A stretch of 64,000 nt of DNA from Colwellia sp. GTDB lineage: Bacteria; Pseudomonadota; Gammaproteobacteria; Enterobacterales; Alteromonadaceae. The position numbers and the translations under genes were made by a program. The notes below the pieces were generated by a model. It was not told the DNA's origin and searched no databases. It worked only from the letters and a program-made list of their open reading frames with translations. Where the stretch lies: contig JAPYOP010000006.1 of assembly GCA_029938115.1 (NCBI GenBank), forward strand, positions 36,619 through 100,618, in the 5' to 3' direction. Shown piece by piece: positions 1 to 9,181 of this stretch. Position 1 is the stretch's first letter, and every line of letters starts with the position of its first letter.

Positions 1-1
1 A

Positions 2-664
2 CAAAAGTCAGAAGCGAACATGAATTCAGGCTTATTCACTTATCCAGTATTAATGGCCGCTGATATCTTATTGTATCGTGCTGATAAGGTGCCTGTTGGC
101 GATGATCAAAAGCAGCATTTAGAATTAGCGCGTGATATAGCGACTCGTTTTAACAATCTTTATGGTGATATTTTTACTGTGCCAGATCCTTTTATTCCTC
201 AGCATGGTGCACGAGTAATGAGTTTACTTGAGCCAACTAAAAAAATGTCTAAATCTGATACCAATCCAGGTAATTTTATTGGTTTATTAGAAGATCCGAA
301 AAAAATCGCCAAGAAAATTAAACGTGCAGTGACAGATTCAGATGAACAAGCTCGAATTTATTATAATTTAGAAGAAAAACCAGGCGTTTCGAATCTATTA
401 TCTTTACTTTCATGCGCTACAGGTAAATCAATAGAAATGTTAATACCTGAATATGAAGATAAAATGTATGGTCATTTAAAAGGTGATGTTGCTGACGCCG
501 TGGTAACGATGTTAGCGCCAATACAAACTAAATATCATCAATACCGTGAAGATGAAGCCTTCCTTGAGCAAGTAATGAAAAGTGGTGCTGAAAAAGCCTC
601 ATTGCGCGCAAGCAAAGTATTAACTTCAGTTTATGATGCTGTCGGGTTTATTGCTCGCCCATAG
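2..664 (+). CDS. trpS: Tryptophan--tRNA ligase, C-terminal part (5' end outside window)
   Basis: Cytoplasmic class I aminoacyl-tRNA synthetase that charges tRNA-Trp with tryptophan. The reading frame is open from base 2, so the first ATG at 20 is internal and the gene starts before the window. Visible family signatures are the stretch [14 protein letters not shown] near the beginning, the [17 protein letters not shown] segment, and the class I KMSKS loop (encoded around 244-258) that stabilises the aminoacyl-adenylate transition state. The C-terminal helical part ([11 protein letters not shown], then the [10 protein letters not shown] region) matches the normal end of bacterial TrpS, so the 3' end is complete. 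About one third of the usual ~330 residues is missing upstream. Identification is very secure. Confidence 0.97.
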   Translation, partial: QKSEANMNSGLFTYPVLMAADILLYRADKVPVGDDQKQHLELARDIATRFNNLYGDIFTVPDPFIPQHGARVMSLLEPTKKMSKSDTNPGNFIGLLEDPKKIAKKIKRAVTDSDEQARIYYNLEEKPGVSNLLSLLSCATGKSIEMLIPEYEDKMYGHLKGDVADAVVTMLAPIQTKYHQYREDEAFLEQVMKSGAEKASLRASKVLTSVYDAVGFIARP

Positions 665-698
665 TTTCAATTTCGTGGGATAAACAGGCAAAAGAACA

Positions 699-739
699 GT
701 TCAGGATAAACGAAAATAAATCTTCCGTTTATCCTGAAC
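699..739. repeat. Perfect 14-bp inverted repeat downstream of trpS
   Basis: GTTCAGGATAAACG (699-712) is repeated as its exact reverse complement at 726-739, with a 13-base A/T-rich loop. It lies 35 bases after the trpS stop. No clear T-run follows the stem on either strand, so it is not a classical intrinsic terminator. It may be an mRNA 3'-end stabiliser or the edge of a small repeat element. Confidence 0.6.
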
Positions 740-774
740 GTATATACCTGTGTTACCTCAAAATGCAGGATTAA

Positions 775-995
775 GCTGGAATTAGAAACGTTTTTAGGCA
801 AGGCATTGATTGAAGAGAATGGTTGTTCCCTTATCGAAATCAATAACGCAGCATAAAACGTTTATAAACCAGCCCTACGGGGATAGCTGAGCAAATCATG
901 TTCGTCGTTGCATCTATTTTTAAGGGAGTAACCATTAATAAAAAGATGTGCCTTGATCATGAGTCGTTCAGGTATGCTGAAACTCGCATTTAGAA
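775..995. repeat. Candidate dispersed intergenic repeat element
   Basis: This 220-base non-coding stretch contains segments (AACGTTTTTAGGCAAGGC, GAATGGTTGTTCCCTTATCG, GCAAATCATGTTCGTCGTTG) that I recall as recurring between genes in Colwellia-like genomes. It has no usable reading frame and includes a small GC-rich hairpin around AGCCCTACGGGGATAGCT. Only one copy is present in the window, so its repetitive nature is recollection and not shown here. Confidence 0.3.
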
Positions 996-1013
996 GTATC
1001 ACGGGTATAGAAC

Positions 1014-1037
1014 AAGTAGCCGAAGGGCTACTTTTCT
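1014..1037 (-). terminator. Hairpin terminator at the end of the FHA/protease operon
   Basis: An 8-bp perfect stem, AAGTAGCC and GGCTACTT, closes a four-base loop (1014-1033) and overlaps the stop codon of the minus-strand FHA gene. Short T-rich tails occur on both sides (TTTTCT on plus, TTGTTCT on minus), so it may act in both directions. Confidence 0.55.
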
Positions 1038-2014
1038 AAAGCCGCTTTCTTCGTTTTATCAAAAAGCTTACTACTCTCTTCAATGAACTCATCAGCACTA
1101 CCGCTTGGTGCAAGTAAAAAGCTTGGCGTCATAATAGTAGAATTATATTGTGGTCTAGGGTTAAATTCAGGTTTGTTACTGTATTGTACTAAATAGCTAC
1201 CACCAAATAAGAGTAAAGTGATACTTGCCGCTGCAACAATACGGCGTCTAGCTGTCATGTGAAAGCCAATATAGCTGTTTAGCCAAAATAAACTAAAGGC
1301 TAACCCGATAGAGATGATAATCACAAAAATCGGTATTATTGAGCCGCTCGCACTATTAAAGCTAGCAATGCTTTCCAATAAATCACTGAACCACATAAAG
1401 TTGAAGAAAACGAAACTGACCCCCAATTGCGCCATTATTCTCGCATCTTGTTTGCTTAAATGAGAAACCAAAGCGACACCTGCTGGCCACAGGGCGAAAC
1501 CTAAAGTCATGCCAATAGTGGGCGCTAAAAACTGTCTGAAATCAACCTCTGTTGCTGTGTTAAGGTAGAAAACATTGCCTGCAATTAAGGAAAATAAAGC
1601 CACACTTAATAATAGTGCTAACGGATGACGCATCAAATTAATAAAGCTTTCGAAAGGGCTAAATGCGACTGTTGGCTCAACAGGGTGGCTGGTAAATAAT
1701 ATTCGTAACTGACTTTTACCTAATGTAATGACATCACCATCACGTATTATGTGATCATTAGCCGAATGTTTCTTTTCTTTTATATTTTCAATAAAAGAGC
1801 CATTGATAGTTTGATTATCTGTAATTTTCCATTGCCCATTAACTTGTTCAATGCTTAGATGACTTGGACAAATATGGGGATCAGCTAAAATAATGTCATT
1901 ATGGTAATCTCGACCAATATGTATTTGTTGCTGTGATAATTTATGTCGGTGCAACAATTTATAATTGCGGCTAATTTCTTCAATAATTATTCCGCCGGTG
2001 TTAGTTACTTCCAT
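1028..2014 (-). CDS. FHA-domain membrane protein
   Basis: The N-terminal ~110 residues form a forkhead-associated domain, a phosphothreonine-binding fold. The GRDYHNDIILAD strand-loop carries the conserved Gly-Arg, followed by CPSHLSIE with the usual Ser/His and NGSFIENI with the Asn. From about residue 130 there are five hydrophobic segments (LALLLSVALFSLIAG, IGMTLGFALWPAGVALV, a stretch near residue 200, IIPIFVIIISIGLAF, and ITLLLFGGSYLV), then a Lys/Glu-rich tail. The FHA domain should therefore face the cytoplasm and be tethered to the inner membrane. Its start overlaps the end of the upstream protease gene by 10 bases, so the two are probably translationally coupled and work together, perhaps in a stress or secretion response. 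The phospho-partner is unknown, and no Ser/Thr kinase is seen nearby. Confidence 0.85.
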   Translation of the reverse strand: MEVTNTGGIIIEEISRNYKLLHRHKLSQQQIHIGRDYHNDIILADPHICPSHLSIEQVNGQWKITDNQTINGSFIENIKEKKHSANDHIIRDGDVITLGKSQLRILFTSHPVEPTVAFSPFESFINLMRHPLALLLSVALFSLIAGNVFYLNTATEVDFRQFLAPTIGMTLGFALWPAGVALVSHLSKQDARIMAQLGVSFVFFNFMWFSDLLESIASFNSASGSIIPIFVIIISIGLAFSLFWLNSYIGFHMTARRRIVAAASITLLLFGGSYLVQYSNKPEFNPRPQYNSTIMTPSFLLAPSGSADEFIEESSKLFDKTKKAALEK

Positions 2015-3261
2015 GATACAGCCTCCATAAATTTACGCGTAAAGGCTAAAGCATTCGTTTGGCTAATGCCGGCAATGGTAAAGTGGCTAACTAGTGCTTG
2101 TTTTTCTTTGTCTATAGAAGCGCTTAAATAGAGTACATCAAATAAACCTGGAAACTTTTTATATGCCCTAGTACAAAAAATAGTTTTATTATTAATTGCT
2201 TGGTTATCAGGAATCACTAAATCATGATGACATTGGTATTCGGTAACATTATCTTTTCCTGCTCGATTACCTGAGCCAGCTCGAGCAATTTGCTGTTGGT
2301 ACAAATGGTAAAACTTGTTAGCACTAATATCTTTAGCCTGCATAGTGCGAAATTCTATTTCCATTGAACCAGTAAAAAAACGAGAAGAAAGGTAAGTGTT
2401 TTCATCTAATGAGCAATTGGCAACGGCTGTTAAAATTAAAGCATCCACTTTATCTGCATTTGAGTCACCCCAGCAGCGAATAAATGGTACATCAATAACA
2501 GGAATAATACTTTGGTCACCCAATGACTTCTCTTGCCATGGGCTACTTAATATTGTTGATATTAATTTGTTTTGACTAGCCATTAATTGTTCAGCCATTT
2601 GTTGCTCAATAGACTCCGGAGCGGCTTTCAAATAAGCTTGATATAAATTAACCAACTTGTCATGTGGTACTAAGAACCCAATAGAGTTTCCTGACGTTGC
2701 GACATTCACACCAATAACTTGGGCTTGTTTATTAACAACAGGGCCGCCACTCATGCCGGAATTAATTGAACCAGTAAAATGAATACGGTCATTAAACGAT
2801 TCTTTTTTCAAACCATTATAGGTCCCAGGTACCACAATCATCCCCAAATCATGAGGGTTTCCTAACGAGAATAATTTTTCACCTTTATGGGGGGCACTTT
2901 CTGATATTTGAAAAAACTGCATGTCCTGCTCAATATCACGTTTAACTAAAGCAAGATCATTAATAACATCGACACTTTGCAGTGATAAATCCCCTTTATT
3001 TCCCTGGCTGTCTAGATATTCAATACGGTATTTTTTTGGGTGTAAGGCGTAGTTAGAAATAACGTGATAATTAGTTGCGATAATGCCATCGCTACTAATT
3101 TGAAAGGCTGAGCCAATAGAAGATTTCTCACCACTGGCTTTGTCTATTAATTTTATTTGATAAAGCGATGGCTTAAGCTGATTAAACAATTGCTCTGCTT
3201 GTTCTGTGGCATAACTTATAGAGCTTAGTGTACTAAAAACTAAGATAAAAAAGACTTTCAT
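2005..3261 (-). CDS. Secreted trypsin-like (S1C/DegP-type) serine protease
   Basis: A signal peptide (MKVFFILVFSTLSSISYA) predicts export to the periplasm. The chymotrypsin-fold protease domain has a complete catalytic triad in order: His66 in ATNYHVISN, Asp102 in INDLALVKRD, and Ser171 in GSINSGMSGGPVV. This arrangement resembles HtrA/Deg proteases, but no PDZ domain is recognisable. The C-terminal half (residues ~220-418) has several Cys residues and no family I can name. It is the first gene of a two-gene unit with the FHA protein, overlapping it by 10 bases. Substrate and trigger are unknown. The fold and active site are clear; the role is not. Confidence 0.85.
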   Translation of the reverse strand: MKVFFILVFSTLSSISYATEQAEQLFNQLKPSLYQIKLIDKASGEKSSIGSAFQISSDGIIATNYHVISNYALHPKKYRIEYLDSQGNKGDLSLQSVDVINDLALVKRDIEQDMQFFQISESAPHKGEKLFSLGNPHDLGMIVVPGTYNGLKKESFNDRIHFTGSINSGMSGGPVVNKQAQVIGVNVATSGNSIGFLVPHDKLVNLYQAYLKAAPESIEQQMAEQLMASQNKLISTILSSPWQEKSLGDQSIIPVIDVPFIRCWGDSNADKVDALILTAVANCSLDENTYLSSRFFTGSMEIEFRTMQAKDISANKFYHLYQQQIARAGSGNRAGKDNVTEYQCHHDLVIPDNQAINNKTIFCTRAYKKFPGLFDVLYLSASIDKEKQALVSHFTIAGISQTNALAFTRKFMEAVSWK

Positions 3262-3494
3262 TCATTTTCCTATTGAGAGTTGCTCAGACCATTGTGCCAT
3301 GCTCAACGCATTAGTCACCAACTATTTTTTAGTCAATATGCATTACTGATTTGATCTAGCAAAAGTAAGCAGGTTTTTATCTGCAATTAATTGTCTAACT
3401 TTATATGTTTGTTTCTTTTTTCAATAAGTTAGTTGAAATTGTTACACTTATGTCATACACAAAATCAGAGTTTTTTAATTTGTAATAATTATAA

Positions 3495-4391
3495 TTACTC
3501 AATATTTAATAAATTTGCTGGAGAGAATTGGTCGGTTAACACACGAGTGTTTTCAGGCCAGTTCTGTTTGCTTTTAGTGTTAACTATGTTGCGGTAAAGA
3601 AGTTTAATATCAACGCCATATAAAGATAACTTGTCATCAAGGACCTTGATATTTGTGGCTTCAATATGATTACCAGTAAAGCCTTTTTTACTCACTAAAA
3701 TAATTCGGTTTGAATTGACTTGATTATTGACCTGATAAAAATCACCAAAAACAGCTTTATAAGTAGCAGATTCATGAGCGTATAACTTACTTAGTGAAAA
3801 TGTGTTTGAGCTGAGTATGCCATTGGCACTGAGTAAAGCTTTTGCCTCTTGTAAAAACTCTTCAGTTAACAAATGTTCAGGAATATAGTCACCATTAAAG
3901 GCATCAAGAATAATCCAATCATAATTTTGCTTTTTTAATAAAGCGCGCTTGATGAAAATACGACCATCTTGGGTGTAGGTTTTAACATTATCGTTTTCAA
4001 AAAAACCAAAATAGTCACGAGCTACCTTAATGACTGCGGGATCAATTTCAACATTATCAATTTTGCTTTGTGGGTAAAGTTGGGCCAAGGTATTTGATAT
4101 GGTGCCGCCACCTAAACCAACGATTAAAATACGCTTGGGTTCAGGATTGAGCAATAAACTCGCCATTAACAATTTAGTGTAATTAAAAACAAGCTGCTGA
4201 GGTTTACTTTTCAAGTAACAACTTTGCTGAGTTTTAGTGCTTTTAACATTAAACTTTAAACAACGTAAATCACCGGTATCTTCTACTAAAATATTTCGAT
4301 AAAGAGATCGTTCTTTATGAATTGTTTTTGCATGAGAAAATGGCATGGTTAATAATGAAAACAAAAAAATCGCAGTTATAAATTTAAACAT
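3495..4391 (-). CDS. Spermidine synthase-like (class I methyltransferase fold) protein
   Basis: The Rossmann-type core is evident from RILIVGLGGGTISNTLA (glycine-rich nucleotide loop), IDNVEIDPAVIKVARDYFG (acidic ribose-binding residue) and WIILDAFNGDYIPEHLLT (catalytic-region Asp). This is the order found in the spermidine/spermine synthase family. The first ~21 residues are hydrophobic (FITAIFLFSLLTMPFSHA) and look like a signal peptide or a last membrane helix. The gene overlaps the preceding membrane-protein gene by 8 bases. In many bacteria the two parts occur as one fused MFS-like/spermidine-synthase protein, so this pair may be the split form. Whether it makes polyamines is not shown. 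Confidence 0.78.
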   Translation of the reverse strand: MFKFITAIFLFSLLTMPFSHAKTIHKERSLYRNILVEDTGDLRCLKFNVKSTKTQQSCYLKSKPQQLVFNYTKLLMASLLLNPEPKRILIVGLGGGTISNTLAQLYPQSKIDNVEIDPAVIKVARDYFGFFENDNVKTYTQDGRIFIKRALLKKQNYDWIILDAFNGDYIPEHLLTEEFLQEAKALLSANGILSSNTFSLSKLYAHESATYKAVFGDFYQVNNQVNSNRIILVSKKGFTGNHIEATNIKVLDDKLSLYGVDIKLLYRNIVNTKSKQNWPENTRVLTDQFSPANLLNIE

Positions 4392-5145
4392 GACTAAGTT
4401 CCTCCCTTTGTGATTGTCGCGTTTTATTGAGCAATATTGCCAGTATTCCTAAGCTGGCTAATATACCGCTAAAACAGTAGACAATAAGATTAATATCAAA
4501 CCATAATATTAAATAAAATGAAGTTACAATCGTACCTATCGCGCTGCCTAAGGTTGAAATAAAATAAAGCTTTCCTGCTACTTGCCCACTTTCATCCGAG
4601 CTTTTAACTAACAAGCGTACAGAGTAGGGTGACAACATACCTAGAATGACGGTAGGAATAAAAAATAATGCCATCGAGGCTAACAAAGAGCCGTAACGCG
4701 AATCTTCAATGCTGACAAATATTGCTTCCATGATCCACTGACTAAATAAAGAGATAGGTAAAAGTGCAATGGCAGCGAGAAGAAAAATAAGTCCATAGGT
4801 TGTTAATGATGGTGAACGCGTTGAGAGTTTACCACCGAGTAAATATCCTAAAGATAAACTGAGCATAAAAACTGTAATTATGCTGCCCCAAATATGTACC
4901 GAACTGCCAAAAAATGGTGCGAGAATTCTACCACCCAAAAGTTCTATTCCCATAATGCAAAATCCGCTGGTAAAGGCGAGTAAATAGATAAAAATGTTAG
5001 GGTAATCTTGAGTGTTAGTTGAGTTATTCAGTGGTCTATTCCTTTGATATATCAATACTGCCAGCTGTATGCAAACAGTATTAATGAGGGCAATTATATT
5101 TCCATTTATATGAGCCAGTCGAAAAAGTATTTCGAAGGAGTGCAA
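4384..5145 (-). CDS. Polytopic membrane protein paired with spermidine synthase-like domain
   Basis: About six to seven hydrophobic segments cover the protein, with FTSGFCIMGIELLGGRILAP and SIITVFMLSLSLGYLLGGKL matching the N-terminal membrane part of fused MFS/spermidine-synthase proteins. The annotated start adds ~50 residues before the usual family start, so translation could begin further downstream. Its 3' end overlaps the catalytic-domain gene by 8 bases, indicating coupled synthesis of the two halves. A transport or anchoring role is likely, but no substrate can be read from the sequence. Confidence 0.7.
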   Translation of the reverse strand: MHSFEILFRLAHINGNIIALINTVCIQLAVLIYQRNRPLNNSTNTQDYPNIFIYLLAFTSGFCIMGIELLGGRILAPFFGSSVHIWGSIITVFMLSLSLGYLLGGKLSTRSPSLTTYGLIFLLAAIALLPISLFSQWIMEAIFVSIEDSRYGSLLASMALFFIPTVILGMLSPYSVRLLVKSSDESGQVAGKLYFISTLGSAIGTIVTSFYLILWFDINLIVYCFSGILASLGILAILLNKTRQSQREELSHV

Positions 5146-5180
5146 ACAGAATATGCCAATTTTAAAAAAACTAGATTAAG

Positions 5181-5720
5181 CTATTTTACAGACATTTGAT
5201 AGTGCACTGCAGTAAAGTCACCTAGGGGATCGTTATGAAGATATTTTTTAATAAAAGTCATCCCCATTTTCTTCATTACGCTTATAGAACCAATATTACC
5301 TTCTAGTGCTAGGGCTGAAACATAATGAATGTCACTTCTGCTAGCAAAAGCATTTTTAACAGCAATGGCTGACTCTGTTGCGTAACCTTTTCCCCATGTT
5401 TTCTTGAAAAATCGCCACCCTAGCTCTAAATCATTTGATTTAGGGGTAGTGCTGAAAAAGTCCATTGGGCGAACTAATACCCAACCAAGATATTCTTGCG
5501 ACTTCTTGTCAGATACTTGCCAAATTCCCCAGCCCTTTTTAGAATCTCTATAAGCGAATAATCTAGGCATGAAAACTTCATTAATTGTTTCCACGCTACT
5601 CGGTTTGCCATCAGTTATAAATCGCATTACTTCTGGGTCTTGATCTAATTCCCAAAATGCTTGCACGTCTGTTTTCCCCATCAGGCGAAAGCTTAGTCTT
5701 GCTGAGTCTTCTATATTCAC
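5181..5720 (-). CDS. GNAT-family N-acetyltransferase (RimJ/RimL-like)
   Basis: The 179-residue protein has the Acetyltransf_3 layout. RLSFRLMGKTDVQAFWELDQ opens the domain. The segment LELGWRFFKKTWGKGYATES contains the acetyl-CoA-binding loop (here W-G-K-G-Y-A-T), and HYVSALALEGNIGSISVMKK is the family's Asn-x-x-S-x-x-x-x-x-K acceptor-side motif. Such enzymes acetylate N-termini of ribosomal proteins, antibiotics or small amines, and the substrate cannot be predicted here. It stands alone, 35 bases downstream of the membrane-protein gene start on the same strand, with its own upstream region. Confidence 0.85.
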   Translation of the reverse strand: MNIEDSARLSFRLMGKTDVQAFWELDQDPEVMRFITDGKPSSVETINEVFMPRLFAYRDSKKGWGIWQVSDKKSQEYLGWVLVRPMDFFSTTPKSNDLELGWRFFKKTWGKGYATESAIAVKNAFASRSDIHYVSALALEGNIGSISVMKKMGMTFIKKYLHNDPLGDFTAVHYQMSVK

Positions 5721-5868
5721 GTTTTATCCTTGGTTTATTTTTAATGCTACTACAAACGCAGGTAGCATAAAAAGAATATAAAATAATTTGACGATTGGAT
5801 TTTACTTTGTTACGTTTATTGATGAATAAGTATTTAAATATTCACCATAAACATTCAAAGAATTTGAG

Positions 5869-6756
5869 GTGTCATTATTTAGAAAGGAAGCTGTTTCCCA
5901 TCAAAATGCACGCTTAATTGGGGCTGTTACACTGGATCAACCGTTACCCATAAAAATCTCTGTTGTTATAATACTGACTATAGTTATAGTTATTGTTATT
6001 GTTATTGTTGCATTTTTATTTAATGCTCAATATTCACGTAAAGAAACTGTCCGTGGGTTTTTAATCTCTAACAAAGGGGTGATAAAAAGTTATGCCCATC
6101 AAGGCGGTACTATTGAAAAGCTACTAGTTGCAGAGGGAGATAAGGTAAATAAAGGGGATGTGTTAGCAACTTTAGTTATTCATCAAAGTGATGTGACCGG
6201 TGTTGATTTAAGTGAACAGCTCATTAGGTAACTAAGCTTGGAGTTACAACTACTCGTTGATGAAGTGAATCAACATCAAGCCTTACAAGTTAATGAAAAA
6301 TACAATTTAAACCAGCGTAAAATAACACTGCAAGCTGAGAAAAACGCACTCACTACCCAGCAGAAACTAGCAAATGAAAAGTTGTCTTTATTAGAAGATC
6401 AGCAGCAACAATTTGATTCACTACATAAGCAAGGTTACCTTTCCAGTTTAGATAAAAAACGTCAACAACAAGATTTTTTAGACGTTAAACAAGAAAAGCA
6501 AACTATCGCTCGTTTATTGTTGCAGCAAAAAAGTGAGTTTAATCAAGTCGCCTTTAGTCAACAGAATTTACCACAGAAAACCACCCTCAGAATTAACAGT
6601 TTAAAGCGTCAACAAGCCGAAATTAAACGTTAGTTGGCACAAATAAAAAGTAATGATAGTTATACCATCACAGCTAGCCATGCAGGAATTGTTACCGGTA
6701 TTCAAGTAGTGGAGGGTGAAACACTAAAACATAATAAATGGCTGTTACTGTGTTAG
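5869..6756 (+). pseudogene. Broken HlyD-family adaptor of a bacteriocin-type exporter
   Basis: From the GTG start at 5869 the frame encodes a typical periplasmic adaptor: one N-terminal transmembrane helix, a lipoyl-like half (IKSYAHQGGTIEKLLVAEGD), a long Gln/Lys-rich coiled coil, and the second lipoyl half (ASHAGIVTGIQVVEGETL). The frame is interrupted by in-frame stops at 6229-6231 (TAA) and 6631-6633 (TAG). The homology reads straight through both without a frameshift. It then ends abruptly near 6738, where homology to an ABC exporter begins. A GTTATT-like hexamer repeat near 5980-6010 lengthens the membrane helix (IVIVIVIVIV). In the intact family the adaptor links the inner-membrane ABC protein to TolC. 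Confidence 0.8.
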
Positions 6757-7985
6757 TGATGATGTTGCTTTATTCGATCAAGCTTACAGCCATTGTGCTA
6801 ACAGCTATCGCTCTGTATACCCTGATACGTTTAGCTTTGTATCGACCTTTGCATCAAGCCACCGAAGAAATGATCCAAAGCTCAGCCAAAGAACAATCTA
6901 ATTTTTTAGAAAATATTCGCGGCATGCAAACCATCAAGTTTTTTGGTAATGAAACGCAGCGACAAGGTATTTGGCAAAATCGTTATGCTGAAGTTATTAA
7001 TAGTGAAATACGACTAGGTCGACTAAAAATCAGCTTCGATTCATTTAATAAACTACTTTTTGGTTTGGAAAATGTACTGGTCGTTTATTTTGCCGCAAAT
7101 TTGGTTATGTCAGGTAGTTTAACCGTAGGTATGGTATTGGCTTTTATTGCTTATAAAGGACAGTTAACTGAACGTTTTGCTAACTTAATAGAGCAAGTTA
7201 TCCAGTTTAAAATGATGCGATTGTACTTAGATCGTATTGCCGATATAGCCTTAACGCCAATTGAAAAAAATCTCGTTGGCAAGGCGGTTTTACATGAGCC
7301 TAAAGGGCAGTTAACACTAGAGAATATTTGTTTCAGTTATGGTGATGGGCAAGATAATATTCTTAATGATGTTAGTTTATCTTTAAATGCAGGAGACTCA
7401 ATTGCCATTACCGGGCCTTCGGGTTGTGGTAAAACTACTTTGATGAAAATTATGCTTGGTTTGTTACAGCCATCATCAGGTCGAATTTTACTCGATGGCA
7501 AAGATATAACTCAGTTAGGGTTAAAAATCTATCGCAAGTATATAGCTGCAGTCATGCAAGATGATACTTTACTCGCGGGCTCTATCGCCGACAATATTGG
7601 CTTTTTTGACCCTCAAGGAAATTATTTAAAAATAGAACAATGTACGCACTTAGCAGCAATTCATGATGATATAAATAATATGACCATGGGTTATAACACT
7701 CTAGTTGGCGATATGGGCTCGAATCTTTCTGGTGGACAAATACAGCGTTTGTTATTGGCACGAGCTTTATATCAATCACCTTGCATATTGTTTATGGATG
7801 AAGCAACGAGCCATTTAGATAAAGAAAATGAAACCAAAATCAGTGAACAAATACAACATTTACCCATGACTAGGATCATGATCGCCCATCGACAAAAAAC
7901 GATTAACAAGGCTGAGCAAGTCTATTTATTGAAAGATGGGCAGTTGATTAATTTACACGATTCTTGCACTCAAACGGCGAGTTAA
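6738..7985 (+). pseudogene. Truncated peptidase-containing ABC exporter (CvaB/colicin V type)
   Basis: What remains is the C-terminal two thirds of a bacteriocin-processing ABC exporter: part of the membrane domain (about four helices), then a complete nucleotide-binding domain with Walker A GPSGCGKTT, signature LSGGQIQRLLLARAL, Walker B CILFMDEATSHLD and the switch His in MIAHRQ. Intact relatives begin with a ~130-residue C39 Cys protease that removes Gly-Gly leaders, and then further helices. Both are absent, because the sequence before 6738 is the HlyD remnant. A deletion therefore fused the two genes. The reading frame is open and could still make protein, but export function is very unlikely. 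Confidence 0.78.
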
Positions 7986-8620
7986 AAAGGTAGTGCACGA
8001 TATTTTTTGCGGGCTTCTAAGCCCTTAGGGTTTGCATCAGTGTTACTAAAGTTAAATGGGATCGCGTAGCAATTATCTTGTGGAATACCCAATATTCCGG
8101 GCACACTTTTGCAAGGGTGCAACGAAACATGTAAATGTGGTAATCCTCCTGTATTTCCTGTATCTCCACTAAGCGCTATTAAGTCTCCTTTGATGACCCA
8201 TTGCCCACCAATTACCAATACGCCAGCGTTTGTCAGGTGAGAATATAGTGCAACAGTTCCATCATCATGTTGAATTAAAATGAGGTTGGTAGCACTTCGT
8301 ACGCCATCAGTAATGCCATCATTTATGTAAACCACTCTTCCTGAGCGTATAGCATGTACCGGAGTCCCTATATCCATAATAAAATCATATCCATATAACC
8401 AAAAACCACTATGACCGAATCCAGAACAATTGGCTTGATTGACTTCAAATTCTTCATCCACCGCATAAGGAAGTACATAATCTGAACTTTCCCATGCAGA
8501 AAAGGGCCCACAAAGAGTTGTAGGCACAGTTTGTTCCGAGCTATCACTATCAGAATTACAAGCAGTTAGCCCGATACTGATGATCAAGATAAAGCACATA
8601 AAACAACCTACTTTTTTCAC
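7982..8620 (-). CDS. M23-family (LytM-like) metallopeptidase lipoprotein
   Basis: The start is placed at GTG 8620, because GGAG sits six bases upstream and this gives a proper lipoprotein signal (MKKVGCFMCFILIISIGLTAC, lipidated Cys at 21). A longer frame to 8689 lacks these features. The peptidase domain has HSGFWLYGYDFIMDIGTPVH, the variant zinc-ligand motif of M23 proteins with a Y-D-F segment, then SGRVVYI and the HxH motif in PHLHVSLHP. Such enzymes cut peptide cross-links in peptidoglycan or act as cell-wall hydrolase activators. Membrane attachment suggests action in the periplasm. Its stop overlaps that of the exporter remnant on the other strand. Confidence 0.82.
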   Translation of the reverse strand: MKKVGCFMCFILIISIGLTACNSDSDSSEQTVPTTLCGPFSAWESSDYVLPYAVDEEFEVNQANCSGFGHSGFWLYGYDFIMDIGTPVHAIRSGRVVYINDGITDGVRSATNLILIQHDDGTVALYSHLTNAGVLVIGGQWVIKGDLIALSGDTGNTGGLPHLHVSLHPCKSVPGILGIPQDNCYAIPFNFSNTDANPKGLEARKKYRALPF

Positions 8621-8785
8621 GTTATTCTCCACACACTTATCTACACGGTTATTATCTATTCGGTATTTATCTACTAAGTCTTGTGTCAACGGATATGTCT
8701 GCGTTAATTATAACAGAGCATGATCTAAAAATAATATCAATGATACAATACGACTTGGGTAAATACTCTGATTACCGGTGAGCTA

Positions 8786-9181
8786 ATGAAAGACTGCAAC
8801 CAATGTGGTAAATGTTGTATCAAATATGGAGGTGGCGATCTTTCTGCGACAAAAGAAGAAATAGGTCTGTGGGAGATCTTTAATCCTGAAATATTCAAAT
8901 TCATTAAAAACAACGAAATATGGTTTGATCCTGAATCTGGCTCAAGGCTAACAACGTGCCCTTTTCTTCAGCTTGAGCCGAAAACAGATCCCCTCACCTC
9001 TAATAAGTATACATGCAGCATATATTTAGACAGACCTGAAGACTGCCGACATTACCCTAGCCTCATTGCTGAGATGATCAGAGATGAATGTGAAATGATT
9101 GAAATTATAGATTTGGAAAAACCAAAGCAAGCTCAAGTCAATTTAGATTTATTGATGAAAGACAGTCGCCCCTCATACTAA
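8786..9181 (+). CDS. YkgJ-family cysteine-cluster protein
   Basis: This small protein (131 residues) opens with CNQCGKCCIKYGGG and continues with CPFLQ and CSIYLDRPEDCRHYP, the conserved cysteine spacing of the YkgJ family thought to bind zinc or an iron-sulphur cluster. No signal peptide is present, so it should be cytoplasmic. The start is the ATG 12 bases after a weak GGTGA-like site. Function in the family is not established. It converges on the DUF3291 gene with a 9-base overlap of the 3' ends. Confidence 0.85.
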   Translation: MKDCNQCGKCCIKYGGGDLSATKEEIGLWEIFNPEIFKFIKNNEIWFDPESGSRLTTCPFLQLEPKTDPLTSNKYTCSIYLDRPEDCRHYPSLIAEMIRDECEMIEIIDLEKPKQAQVNLDLLMKDSRPSY

